Assembly: GCF_051027545.1 (NCBI RefSeq)
Contig: NZ_CP194902.1
Coordinates: 5,208,001-5,272,000 of the forward strand
Reading direction: 5' to 3'
Length of the DNA stretch: 64,000 nucleotides
From: Methylocaldum sp002005105
GTDB lineage: Bacteria; Pseudomonadota; Gammaproteobacteria; Methylococcales; Methylococcaceae
Of the stretch, positions 18,170-26,919 are shown piece after piece (the stretch's first letter is position 1; every line of letters starts with the position of its first letter). Both the position numbers and the translations under genes were made by a program. Under the pieces are notes generated by a model. It did not search any database and was not told the origin of the DNA. It worked only from the letters and a program-made list of their open reading frames with translations.

Positions 18170-19489
18170 ATGCGCGTTAATTTGAAAGCCTTGGGCTGCC
18201 GCCTCAACGAGGCGGAACTCGAAACCTGGGCGCGGCAGCTCCAGCGTGAGGGGCATCGCATCGTCGACGACTCCGAGGAAGCCGATCTCGTCGTGCTCAA
18301 TTCCTGTGCGGTCACCCAGGAGGCCGTGCGCAAATCCCGGCATCTGATACGCCGCGCGGCGCGGGAAAATCCAAAAGCGAAGCTGGTCCTGAGCGGATGC
18401 TACGCCACGCTGAACCGGGAGGAAGCGGAAGGCCTGGGCGTCGATCTGGTGATCGCCAACGAGAACAAGGCGAACCTGATCGATATCGCCAAGGACGAGC
18501 TCGACCTGCCGGTCATGCCGGCGTTTTCGACCGATCCCGGCGAATCGGCCTTATTCCGGCTCGGCCGGCAACGCGCTTTTGTCAAGGTTCAGGACGGCTG
18601 CCGTTACCGCTGCACGTTCTGCATCGTCACCGTCGCGCGCGGCGAGGAGCGGAGCCGGAGCATAGACGACATCGTCGCCGAGATCGACGACCTGCACGCC
18701 CAAGGCGTCCAGGAGGCGGTGCTCACCGGCGTTCATCTAGGAGGATACGGCAGCGACCTCGGCTACGGGCTCGATCGGCTAATTCGCGCCGTACTCGAAC
18801 GCACCGACATCCCGCGCCTGCGCCTGGGCTCCCTGGAACCCTGGGATTTGCCGGATTCCTTCAGCGAACTTTTCGAGAATCCGAGATTCATGCCGCACCT
18901 GCATCTGCCGCTGCAAAGCGGGGCCGATTCGGTACTGAAACGCATGGCCCGTCGCTGCAAAACGGCCGATTTCGCCCGGCTGGTAGGCCGATTGCGGAAG
19001 GACGTTCCGGACATCAATATCACCACCGACGTGATCGTCGGGTTTCCCGGCGAAACCGAAGCGGAATGGCAAGAGAGCCTCGCGTTTATCGAGTCGATCG
19101 AGTTCGGCCACATCCATATCTTCGCCTACTCGCCCCGCTCCGGCACCAAGGCCGCCGAAATGCCGGGCCATGTCCCGGCCGAGCTCAAGAAGGCCCGAAG
19201 CCGCGCGCTGCACGAGCTTTCGGAAAGGCTGAAGCGGGCAAACTTCGAGCGATTCCTGGGGCGCGAATTTCCGGTTCTCTGGGAAACCGAGAAAGCGGCG
19301 TCGGACGACGTCCCCGAGGTTTTCGGTTATACGCCGAATTATCTGCGCGTGGCGGCCCGAGCCGAAGCAGAACAATCCTTGGCGAACCGCATCACCAGTG
19401 CCCGACTGAGGGCTGTCGCCGATTCGGGCGATTATCTCTTGGCCGAACCGGCATCCGGCCGATCCCTGATCTGTCCTTCCAAGAAATAA
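18170..19489 (+). CDS. mtaB: tRNA t6A37 methylthiotransferase MtaB
   Basis: A 439-residue radical-SAM enzyme that adds a methylthio group to N6-threonylcarbamoyladenosine 37 of tRNA. The N-terminal UPF0004 domain holds three cluster cysteines (LGCRLNEAE, NSCAVT, SGCYAT). The radical-SAM cluster motif is CRYRCTFCIVTVARG. A C-terminal TRAM-like region is present. The sequence KALGCRLNEAELE is characteristic of the MtaB branch as opposed to MiaB or RimO. The gene starts 5 bp after the preceding membrane protein gene and its last 58 bp overlap the convergent cysZ gene on the other strand. Confidence 0.93.
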   Translation: MRVNLKALGCRLNEAELETWARQLQREGHRIVDDSEEADLVVLNSCAVTQEAVRKSRHLIRRAARENPKAKLVLSGCYATLNREEAEGLGVDLVIANENKANLIDIAKDELDLPVMPAFSTDPGESALFRLGRQRAFVKVQDGCRYRCTFCIVTVARGEERSRSIDDIVAEIDDLHAQGVQEAVLTGVHLGGYGSDLGYGLDRLIRAVLERTDIPRLRLGSLEPWDLPDSFSELFENPRFMPHLHLPLQSGADSVLKRMARRCKTADFARLVGRLRKDVPDINITTDVIVGFPGETEAEWQESLAFIESIEFGHIHIFAYSPRSGTKAAEMPGHVPAELKKARSRALHELSERLKRANFERFLGREFPVLWETEKAASDDVPEVFGYTPNYLRVAARAEAEQSLANRITSARLRAVADSGDYLLAEPASGRSLICPSKK

Positions 19490-20202
19490 AGCGTGGCGCC
19501 GATCACCGCCGCCGGCGGGATCAGCACGTTCAGCACCGGTATGGTCAGACCCAGCGTGACCAGGCCGCCGAAGCTGAATACACCGAACGGCAGTTTCTTC
19601 GCGATGCGGCGCTGCTCGTCGAACCTGTAGCCATGGACCTCGAGCGGATAGGCCATGTATTCGAGCGCCAGGAACCAGGCGCTGAACGCCAGCCAAAGGA
19701 ACGGTGCGATGAGGTTGAGGCCCGGAATCAGAAAAAGGACGAGCAACGGAACGGCGCGGGTCAGAAAATATAGCAACCGCTTCGCCTCCGACAACGAATC
19801 ACTCACCAGCGCTTTACCCAAGGAGGCTTCCGACACCAGCGCCGGCTGCCCTTTCAGCAAGACGACCGTCTTTTCCGCCAAACGTCCGTAGAACGGCGCC
19901 CCGATCAGATTGGCCAGCATCGTGAACGTGAAATACACGATGAGCAGAAAACTCAGTCCGAACAGAGGCCACAGCAGCCAGCGCAGAAAATCCAGCCAGG
20001 CCGGCACCAGCCAGTCTATGAAAGCCGAAAAATAATAAATCCCGCCGACCAGGGCGATTCCGTAGAGCACCAGGTTGATCAGCAGCGGAATTCCTACCAG
20101 GTGGCGCAGACCGGGCGTCGAGAGCAAGCGTAATCCGCGCAGGAGACAGGCGGCGGAAAGATGCAGGTTATTGAGTTTCTCGGTGTTTACTGGGTAATTC
20201 AT
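19432..20202 (-). CDS. cysZ: Sulfate transporter CysZ / EI24 family
   Basis: A 256-residue inner-membrane protein with four strong hydrophobic regions. Characteristic segments are LLRGLRLLSTPGLRHLVGIP at the N-terminus, LIGAPFYGRLAEKTV, and MAYPLEVHGYRFDEQR. These match CysZ, which brings sulfate into the cell for cysteine synthesis. No other sulfate assimilation gene is adjacent, but three sulfatases and a SulP-type anion transporter are in the window. The coding end overlaps the mtaB 3' end by 58 bp in convergent orientation. Confidence 0.88.
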   Translation of the reverse strand: MNYPVNTEKLNNLHLSAACLLRGLRLLSTPGLRHLVGIPLLINLVLYGIALVGGIYYFSAFIDWLVPAWLDFLRWLLWPLFGLSFLLIVYFTFTMLANLIGAPFYGRLAEKTVVLLKGQPALVSEASLGKALVSDSLSEAKRLLYFLTRAVPLLVLFLIPGLNLIAPFLWLAFSAWFLALEYMAYPLEVHGYRFDEQRRIAKKLPFGVFSFGGLVTLGLTIPVLNVLIPPAAVIGATLYFLEGQIRDRPDAGSAKR

Positions 20203-20579
20203 GAATGGGTTAAATCCGGATTAGGAACAGCTCATTTCTGACTGTCGATTTCAGGGAGTTCTCCACAGGCTCGACCGCGTAGTCTTGTTTTCCGCTTTGA
20301 TACGAGACTTTTTCCGAGGAGACGAGTCCATGCCATTATCCTACGGCTCTGAAGGCCGCTTGGCCATAAGGCACGCGACTGACGATTCAAGACGAACTTA
20401 CCGCTGGCGCCCAAGCTCCAAGCTTGGGAACCAGTCCGCCACCGTTCTGTCTCCTGGTCGAGATTTCGCGTTCACGAGGACCGCAGTAAAGGTCAAACCT
20501 GAGCGAATTATTGCGATTTACGGTCCGGTCACGTGGCAAAGTTGTCGTCACCAACAGCGCGAATGAGGGAGTGACATCG
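20203..20579. other. Intergenic stretch without a recognised gene
   Basis: This 377-bp gap lies between divergent cysZ and the macro-domain gene and must hold their promoters. A short palindrome CCAAGCTCCAAGCTTGG occurs near 20411. I see no coding signal and no known RNA. Confidence 0.5.
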
Positions 20580-21131
20580 ATGACCAAACGAATTATCCAC
20601 GACGTAACGATCGAATGCATACAGGGGAACATCGCCGATCAGCCCGACATGGAGGCTATCGTCAACGCGGCCAATGCCGCGCTGCGCACGGGTGGGGGCG
20701 TAGCCGGCGCGATCCACCGGGCCGCAGGGCCCGGACTCGAAGAGGAATGCCGGCAGTTCGCCCCGATTCGTCCCGGTCAGGCGGTCATCACCGGCGCTCA
20801 TAACCTGCCCAACCGTTACGTGATCCATTGCCTTGGGCCGGTCTACGGGGTTGACGAACCCGCTGGCGAACTGCTCGCCGCCTGCTACCGCAACGCGCTT
20901 CACCTGGCCGAGCAGAACAACATCCGGTCCGTCGCCTTCCCGGCTCTCTCAGCCGGCGCGTTCGGCTATCCGATGGAAGCGGCGGCACATATTGCCTTTA
21001 GGACTATTTTCGACGAAGCAACGAAGCTCTCGTCGGTCGAACACATACGCTTCGTCCTGTTCCACGCGAAAGACCTGCAGTTGCACGCCAGAATCCTCGA
21101 GACCGTTTCGGAACACGAGTCCAAAACGTGA
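20580..21131 (+). CDS. Macro-domain protein (ADP-ribose or O-acetyl-ADP-ribose hydrolase type)
   Basis: 183 residues forming a single macro domain. The ligand-binding signatures are present in order: GNIADQPDMEAIVNAANAAL, then GGGVAGAIHRAAGPGLEEEC, then the phosphate loop LSAGAFGYPMEAAA. Members of this class deacetylate O-acetyl-ADP-ribose or remove ADP-ribose from proteins. Residues at the NAAN and GGG loops are intact, so activity is likely. The ATG at 20580 follows GGGAG by eight bases; a longer frame begins upstream at 20511 but lacks a ribosome site. The nicotinamidase gene follows after 56 bp, so the pair may be linked through NAD and ADP-ribose metabolism. Confidence 0.9.
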   Translation: MTKRIIHDVTIECIQGNIADQPDMEAIVNAANAALRTGGGVAGAIHRAAGPGLEEECRQFAPIRPGQAVITGAHNLPNRYVIHCLGPVYGVDEPAGELLAACYRNALHLAEQNNIRSVAFPALSAGAFGYPMEAAAHIAFRTIFDEATKLSSVEHIRFVLFHAKDLQLHARILETVSEHESKT

Positions 21132-21187
21132 TCTCAAGTCGACACCTTTTATGGGTGATTTAGCGTCGAGATGAAAGGTGAACGAGA

Positions 21188-21757
21188 ATGACGAATATCG
21201 ACAGCCTATTTGCACCCGGCGACGCCTTGATCGTGGTCGATGTGCAGAACGATTTTTGTGCGGGCGGGGCGTTGCCTGTCGAAAACGGCGATGCGGTGGT
21301 GCCTGTACTCAACCGTTGGATTGAGGCCGCCACTAAAGCAAACGTTCCGGTCTACGCCTCGCGTGACTGGCACCCCGTAGGGCATGTCAGCTTCCAAGAA
21401 AGCGGCGGCCCGTGGCCGCCTCACTGCATCCAGGACAGCGAGGGCGCCCGCTTTCATCCGGAGCTGAGACTGCCCGATTCGGCCATCGTCGTGACCAAGG
21501 GCGTGCGCTTCGACCAGGATCAAAATTCCGCCTTCGACCAGACCGGACTTGCCCGACATTTGCGCAAAGCAGGCATCAGGCGCCTCTGGATAGGCGGTCT
21601 CGCGGAGGATGTCTGCGTGCTGGCCACGGTGCTGGACGCACGCACGGAGGGCTTCGAGGTCATGGTGATCCGGGATGCCACCCGTCCGGTCACGCCTCAA
21701 GGCGGAGAGAAAGCCCGACGGGAAATGCAGGATGCGGGCGCCGGCGTTGCCTCCTGA
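21188..21757 (+). CDS. pncA: Nicotinamidase
   Basis: A 189-residue isochorismatase-fold amidase that converts nicotinamide to nicotinate for NAD salvage. The catalytic triad is visible: Asp in LIVVDVQNDFC, Lys in IVVTKGV and Cys in AEDVCVLATVLDA. The metal-binding Asp-x-His motif is in ASRDWHPVGHVSF. A ribosome site (AAGGTGAACGAG) precedes the ATG. It lies directly downstream of the macro-domain gene in the same direction. Confidence 0.93.
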   Translation: MTNIDSLFAPGDALIVVDVQNDFCAGGALPVENGDAVVPVLNRWIEAATKANVPVYASRDWHPVGHVSFQESGGPWPPHCIQDSEGARFHPELRLPDSAIVVTKGVRFDQDQNSAFDQTGLARHLRKAGIRRLWIGGLAEDVCVLATVLDARTEGFEVMVIRDATRPVTPQGGEKARREMQDAGAGVAS

Positions 21758-22087
21758 CTCGCGGTTGCAGCACAGGACTGCCCGCTTCGCGACTACTGTG
21801 AAGTTATATTGTTCCACAGAAACAATTCATTTCGTGGACAAGCCTGACACAACCCACTAAATTGTCAACCAAACGTAAACAAAAGCGAAGCGACAATTGA
21901 TCTGTCCGATGCCTTACCACACCTCTCCAACTCCGCCATAGCGTCGCCTGCCCTGTCCTACTCGGCAGGACATCCGCCCTTCCTACCCAGCTTTTTCGAA
22001 TTTGCCGTCAGATGCCCTGAATGACGGACGCCGGCTATTTTGCTGTCGAGAACCACGCTTGGGCGGAACCTGATCAAGTCTGTCTCG

Positions 22088-22241
22088 GTTTATTAACCAG
22101 GCTTATAAATTAGGCCGGGTTAATCCGGGGCAGGGTTTCCTTAGCGCGGCGACAAGCTGCGTAAGCTCGGCCTAAGCGTGTTACCGGCCTGGGCTGCGGC
22201 CCGAAATACCGGGAGGGTATTTACGGGCCTGATTGATAAAG
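22088..22241 (+). repeat. About 154-bp hairpin-rich repeat, copy 1
   Basis: This stretch is closely similar over its whole length to 49459-49616. The ends are imperfect inverted repeats (GTTTATTAACCAGGC against GCCTGATTGATAAAG, 12 of 15 pairing). Internal hairpins include GCGGCGACAAGCTGC and CCCGAAATACC-GGGAG-GGTATTTACGGG. The rest of the 657-bp gap from 21758 to 22414 (pncA to the SulP gene) shows no gene that I can recognise. Confidence 0.75.
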
Positions 22242-22414
22242 AAAGCCCGGACGCAAGAAGCAGCCAGGCGTCGGATATCGGACGAACTGCACCGTTGGCG
22301 GGACGATCAACGGAAAGATCTTCAATTTCGCCGTTGCCGTTAGTCGGCATTCTTCAGATCGTTGAGTTCGTCGCGATAACTATCTTCGTTGTTTTTATTT
22401 GATTGGAGCGTCAA

Positions 22415-23893
22415 ATGCTAATGTCCGTTCGACAAGACTGGTTTTCCAATATTCGCAGCGATCTGCTATCGGGTACCGTGGTGGCGTTGGCGCTGATTCC
22501 AGAAGCGATCGCGTTCTCGATCATCGCGGGGGTCGACCCCAAGGTCGGCCTGTACGCGTCGTTTTGCATCGCCGTCGTTACCGCCTTCGCGGGCGGCCGT
22601 CCAGGCATGATCTCCGCAGCCACCGGCGCCATGGCGCTGCTCATGATTACGCTGGTCAAAGAGCATGGGCTGGAATACCTCTTCGCCGCCACTATTCTGA
22701 CCGGCATTCTGCAAATCATTGCCGGTTATCTCAGACTGGGCGACCTCATGCGGTTCGTGTCGCGGTCGGTGGTGACGGGGTTCGTCAACGCCTTGGCCAT
22801 TCTCATCTTCATGGCGCAACTACCCGAACTCACCGGCGTGAGCTGGCATGTCTATGCGATGACCGCCGGCGGTTTGGCCATCATTTATCTGTTTCCGTCC
22901 CTGACTAGAGCCGTTCCGTCGCCGCTCGTTTGCATCGTGGTTCTGACCGCAATCGCCATAGGGTTTGACCTGGATATCCGTACCGTGGGCGACATGGGGC
23001 AACTGCCCGACAGTCTGCCGGTGTTCCTGTGGCCCGATCTGCCGCTGAATGTCGAAACCCTTGGAATCGTTTTCCCCTATGCCATCACCATGGCCATCGT
23101 CGGGCTATTGGAGTCGATGATGACGGCCACCATCGTCGACGATCTCACCGATTCGCCCAGCGACAAGAATCGGGAGTGCAAGGGCCAGGGCATCGCCAAT
23201 ATCGCGGCGGGCCTGTTCGGCGGCATGGCGGGCTGCGCGATGATCGGCCAGTCTGTGATCAATGTGAAGTCCGGCGGGCGGACGCGACTATCTACCCTGA
23301 CGGCAGGCGTTTTCCTGTTGATCATGGTCGTATTCTTAGGGCCCTGGGTATCGCGCATCCCGATGGCGGCGCTCGTTGCCGTGATGATCATGGTTTCCAT
23401 CGGAACCTTCAGTTGGGACTCCATTCGCAATCTGAGCAAATACCCCTTGAGCACCAATATCGTCATGATCACGACCGTCGCGGTGGTGGTCGCGACCCAT
23501 AATCTCGCTCTCGGCGTTTTCGTCGGCGTATTGCTGGCCTCATTGTTTTTTGCGAACAAGGTCGGTCAGTTTCTCGAAGTCCGTTCGAAGTCCAGCGATG
23601 ACGGTTCGATACGGACTTATCTCGTGGTCGGCCAAGTGTTTTTCACCTCCGCCGGCAAGTTCACCGCAGCCTTCGATTTCAAGGAGGATATTGATAAAGT
23701 CGTGATCGATTTGACTCGCGCCCACTTCTGGGACATCACGTCGGTGAGCGCGCTGGATAAAGTCGTCATCAAGTTCCGGCGCGAGGGCATCGAGGTCGAG
23801 ATCGTCGGTTTGAACGAAGCCAGCGCGACCATCGTGGATCGGTTCGCGGTGCACGATAAACCGGAAGCCGTGGAAAAATTGATGGCTCACTGA
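22415..23893 (+). CDS. SulP-family anion transporter with STAS domain
   Basis: About 492 residues with ten or more membrane helices, followed by a cytoplasmic STAS domain. Family signatures include LLSGTVVALALIPEAIAFSI near the N-terminus, YASFCIAVVTAFAGGRPGMI, and NIAAGLFGGMAGCAMIGQSV. The STAS part spans roughly residues 390-490 (DKVVIDLTRAHFWDITSVSA). SulP proteins move sulfate or bicarbonate, usually with sodium; the sequence does not decide which. I start at ATG 22415 because GGAG lies six bases upstream. A tandem universal stress protein gene follows 14 bp later, a pairing seen with bicarbonate-type SulP transporters, so co-regulation is likely. Confidence 0.9.
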   Translation: MLMSVRQDWFSNIRSDLLSGTVVALALIPEAIAFSIIAGVDPKVGLYASFCIAVVTAFAGGRPGMISAATGAMALLMITLVKEHGLEYLFAATILTGILQIIAGYLRLGDLMRFVSRSVVTGFVNALAILIFMAQLPELTGVSWHVYAMTAGGLAIIYLFPSLTRAVPSPLVCIVVLTAIAIGFDLDIRTVGDMGQLPDSLPVFLWPDLPLNVETLGIVFPYAITMAIVGLLESMMTATIVDDLTDSPSDKNRECKGQGIANIAAGLFGGMAGCAMIGQSVINVKSGGRTRLSTLTAGVFLLIMVVFLGPWVSRIPMAALVAVMIMVSIGTFSWDSIRNLSKYPLSTNIVMITTVAVVVATHNLALGVFVGVLLASLFFANKVGQFLEVRSKSSDDGSIRTYLVVGQVFFTSAGKFTAAFDFKEDIDKVVIDLTRAHFWDITSVSALDKVVIKFRREGIEVEIVGLNEASATIVDRFAVHDKPEAVEKLMAH

Positions 23894-23907
23894 GGAAAGG
23901 TTTCAGT

Positions 23908-24759
23908 ATGACTAAGGTAATGGCATGTATCGATGGGTCCAGGGCGGCTACGGCGGTCTGCGACTATGCGGCCTGGGCCAGTCGGCGCCTTCGGGCTCGG
24001 CTGACTTTCATTCATGTGCTGGACAAGTCGCAGTACCCGGTGGACGGCAATCTGAGCGGCAATATCGGGTTGGGCAGCCGCGAATCCTTATTGGAAGAAC
24101 TGACGGCTCTGGATGAAAAACGCGGGAAACTCGCACGCGAACAGGGCCGGTTGATGCTGGCGGCGGCAAAAGAGCGTGCGGTGGCCGACGGCGTCGAGTC
24201 GCCATCCTGCGTTCAACGCCACGGCAGCCTGGTGGATACGCTTCTGGAACTCGAGGAGGATATACGCTTATTGGTGATGGGCAAGCAGGGCGAAAGCACC
24301 AACGGCACCAATCGTCATATCGGCAGCCACCTGGAAACGGTGATCAGAACGATGCACAGACCCATTCTGGTAACGCCCCATCAATTCCGGGAGCCCGAAC
24401 GGGTCATGTTCGCTTTCGACGGCAGCGCGACCACGCGCAAAGGCATAGAGATGGTTGCCAACAGCCCGCTATTCAGAGGGCTTTCCTGTCACATTCTGAT
24501 GGCCGGCAAAGACGGTGCCGGTCTGCGTGAGCACCTCGACTGGGCCAGAGCCACATTGGCGCGGGCCGGCTTGGACGTGACGGCCGAAATCCGCGAGGGC
24601 GACGTCATCAACGTTTCCGAGCGGTACCGGCAAGAGCATGGCATCGACCTGTTGATCATGGGCGCCTACGGCCACTCCAGGATACGCGAGTTCCTGGTGG
24701 GCAGCACGACGACGAGCATGCTCACCAATGCCTCGCTTCCCGTGCTGGTGCTGCGATAA
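23908..24759 (+). CDS. Universal stress protein with two Usp domains
   Basis: 283 residues made of two UspA domains. The first begins MTKVMACIDGSRAATAVCDY and the second begins near residue 168 with RVMFAFDGSATTRKGIEMV. The second carries a complete ATP-binding motif of the G-x2-G-x9-G-(S/T) kind (MGAYGHSRIREFLVGSTT). In the first the corresponding motif is altered (MGKQGESTNGTNRHIGSHLE). A clear ribosome site (GAGGAAAGG) precedes the start. The gene directly follows the SulP transporter gene and probably tunes it or shares its stress regulation. Confidence 0.92.
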   Translation: MTKVMACIDGSRAATAVCDYAAWASRRLRARLTFIHVLDKSQYPVDGNLSGNIGLGSRESLLEELTALDEKRGKLAREQGRLMLAAAKERAVADGVESPSCVQRHGSLVDTLLELEEDIRLLVMGKQGESTNGTNRHIGSHLETVIRTMHRPILVTPHQFREPERVMFAFDGSATTRKGIEMVANSPLFRGLSCHILMAGKDGAGLREHLDWARATLARAGLDVTAEIREGDVINVSERYRQEHGIDLLIMGAYGHSRIREFLVGSTTTSMLTNASLPVLVLR

Positions 24760-24936
24760 CGAAAAATCGAAAAGGTAAGCGATGGAACCGGCAGGAAGAA
24801 AAATAAGGCTATTTTTTCTTAGTTTTTTTCTCGTTCGCAAACTCCTGTTTGGGAACCCGCACGAAGAAGCTTCCGCTTCTCGGGCGACCCGGGGCAGACC
24901 TTTCCGGCCTGCCTGCTTGCCCTGCCGGTTCGCGAT

Positions 24937-24969
24937 CGATGGGTTTCGCTATCGCTCTACCCATCCTAC
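24937..24969. repeat. Short repeat module shared with 16.89 kb
   Basis: The module CGATGGGTTTCGCTATCGCT followed by CTACCCATCCTAC matches the end of the repeat at 16726-16925. It lies in the gap between the convergent usp and glrR genes. Confidence 0.65.
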
Positions 24970-24973
24970 TGCC

Positions 24974-26335
24974 CTAAGGCGCTACGTCGGAACTCTTGAA
25001 CAACGACGGATTCATGCCGTACCGGCTGAGCAAGCGGTAGAACTCGGTCCGGTTGCGCTTGGCCAGCTTGGCGGCTTGAGTTACGTTGCCGTTGGTCATC
25101 TGCAACAGCCGGATCAGATAGTTTCGCTCGAACTGTTCCCTGGCTTCCTGCAGGGACAGGAACGACGCCGGTTCGTCCCGCAACGCCCGTTGCACCAGCG
25201 TCACCGGGATGAGTGGCGTCGAGGACAGCGCGACGCACTGCTCCACGACGTTACGGAGTTGCCGCACGTTTCCGGGCCATTCGAAATTCACGAAACATTC
25301 CATGGCCTCCGGCGAAAATCCCTTGACCCGATTGCCGTAGGTTTCCGCGAGATCCCTCAGGAAATGCATCGCCAACAAAGGAATATCCTCGGGCCGCTTG
25401 GATAGGGGCGGAAGCATCAAGGTGACGACATTGAGCCGGTAATAAAGGTCTTCGCGGAAGTTCCCTTCCGCCATGGCCTTATCCAAATCCGCGTGAGTTG
25501 CGGAAATGATGCGCACGTCGACCGGCTCGTCATCGGTGGCGCCCACCGGGCGCACCTTCATCTCCTGGAGCGCGCGCAACAGCTTGGCCTGAAAAGACTT
25601 GGGCATGTCGCCGATTTCGTCCAGAAACAGAGTGCCGCCGTCCGCGGCACGGAAGAGCCCTTTGTGATCGCGGGTGGCGCCTGTGAACGCGCCCCTGCGA
25701 TGCCCGAAAAGTTCGGATTCGAAGAGATTTTCCGGAATCGCGCTGCAATTGACCGCCACGAACGGCCCGTCCGCCCGCGTACTGGCCTCGTGAATCGCGC
25801 GCGCGAGCAACTCCTTGCCAGTGCCGCTCTCGCCGCCGATAAATATGCTCGCCTTGCTCTGTGCGACGCGATTGGCCTGGCTCAGCAACTCCTCCATGAG
25901 AGGGCTCTGTGTGACGATGTGTTGTCTCCAAGCGTCCTGATCCACCGTGACGCCGCTGGTCAGTCCGATCCGCATGGCCTGGTTGACCAGCTTGACCAGT
26001 TCGTTCTTGTCCACAGGTTTGGACACGAAGCCGAACACGCCCCGCTTGGTCGCGCTGACGGCATCGCTGATCGTGCCGTGGGCCGTCATGATGATGAAGG
26101 GCAGCGTCGGATATTGCTCATGGAGAAAGTCGAACAACGCCAGGCCGTCCATGCCCTCCATACGCAGATCCGTCACGACGACATGGGGGCGAAACACGGA
26201 GACCCTCGAAATGGCCGCCGGTCCGCTGTTCACGGTTTCCAGTTCAAATCCCGCTGAGGTGAGACGCAGGGCCACCAGGCGCAACAGATCCGGATCATCG
26301 TCCACCAATAGGACACGTTTACGTGCAGTGTTCAT
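24974..26335 (-). CDS. glrR: Sigma-54-dependent response regulator GlrR
   Basis: 453 residues. The receiver domain (1-120) carries the acidic pocket VDDDPD and phospho-acceptor Asp in VVTDLRMEGMDG. The AAA+ domain has Walker A GGESGTGKELLARAIHE, the sigma-54 contact loop GAFTGA and Walker B GGTLFLDEIGDMP. A C-terminal Fis-type helix-turn-helix (GNVTQAAKLAKRNRTEFYRL) binds DNA. In Escherichia coli GlrR activates the small RNA GlmY and rpoE. The gene order glrK, qseG, glrR seen here is the same, so the assignment rests on both sequence and context. It is the last gene of a five-gene minus-strand operon. Confidence 0.92.
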   Translation of the reverse strand: MNTARKRVLLVDDDPDLLRLVALRLTSAGFELETVNSGPAAISRVSVFRPHVVVTDLRMEGMDGLALFDFLHEQYPTLPFIIMTAHGTISDAVSATKRGVFGFVSKPVDKNELVKLVNQAMRIGLTSGVTVDQDAWRQHIVTQSPLMEELLSQANRVAQSKASIFIGGESGTGKELLARAIHEASTRADGPFVAVNCSAIPENLFESELFGHRRGAFTGATRDHKGLFRAADGGTLFLDEIGDMPKSFQAKLLRALQEMKVRPVGATDDEPVDVRIISATHADLDKAMAEGNFREDLYYRLNVVTLMLPPLSKRPEDIPLLAMHFLRDLAETYGNRVKGFSPEAMECFVNFEWPGNVRQLRNVVEQCVALSSTPLIPVTLVQRALRDEPASFLSLQEAREQFERNYLIRLLQMTNGNVTQAAKLAKRNRTEFYRLLSRYGMNPSLFKSSDVAP

Positions 26336-26339
26336 AGGA

Positions 26340-26912
26340 TTATTGTCCGCTGTCTGGCTCGTCTAAACGCTGCTCGATAGCTTTGAGCGCATCCAGCTTC
26401 TCTTGAAGCTCTTTCAGCTCGCTCTCTTGCGTTTTCAGCCGCCGGTGCACTTTCTTTTCTTTCGATACGGTGTGAGAGACCTGACGCTCCGAGTGTTTTC
26501 GCCGCTCGATTTCGTTGTCGAGACGGCTCAAAATTTCTTTCTGATAAATCAACAAGGCTTTAAGCCGTTCGTCCTGAAGTTCGGCCAAAGAGGCGTCCAC
26601 GATCACGGAGGCATTCCTGATGTCGCCACAGGCCTCGGTCGCCGCCTGGGCAAAGAAAAAATGCAGACGTACGCCTAAGCTGCGATCGGCCTGGTAACGC
26701 TGCAACAGTTGCTGACATTCGGATAGCCGCTCGGCCGGAGGCAGGCGGGCAATCTCGGCGGCAAAACTGAGGAGATCCTCGAACGCATAGCTGGCGTATT
26801 TCTGCTCGGACGCTTTGGGTGCAGTATCAGCACTCTCCTTGCTTCTGAATCCTGCGCAACCCGTGATAGCAAACAGCACGATCAGAGCTGTAGCGCGGGA
26901 GGGGAATTTCAT
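26340..26912 (-). CDS. QseG-like outer-membrane lipoprotein
   Basis: 190 residues. The signal ends in a lipobox (LIVLFAITGC), giving lipidation at about Cys19. A helical region follows, and the last 90 residues are a highly charged coiled coil (HRRLKTQESELKELQEKLDA). Its place between glrK and glrR is that of qseG, whose product sits in the outer membrane and modulates the GlrK sensor. Sequence similarity in this family is low, so the name depends mainly on gene order. Spacing is 7 bp after glrK and 4 bp before glrR. Confidence 0.75.
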   Translation of the reverse strand: MKFPSRATALIVLFAITGCAGFRSKESADTAPKASEQKYASYAFEDLLSFAAEIARLPPAERLSECQQLLQRYQADRSLGVRLHFFFAQAATEACGDIRNASVIVDASLAELQDERLKALLIYQKEILSRLDNEIERRKHSERQVSHTVSKEKKVHRRLKTQESELKELQEKLDALKAIEQRLDEPDSGQ

Positions 26913-26919
26913 GTATCGC

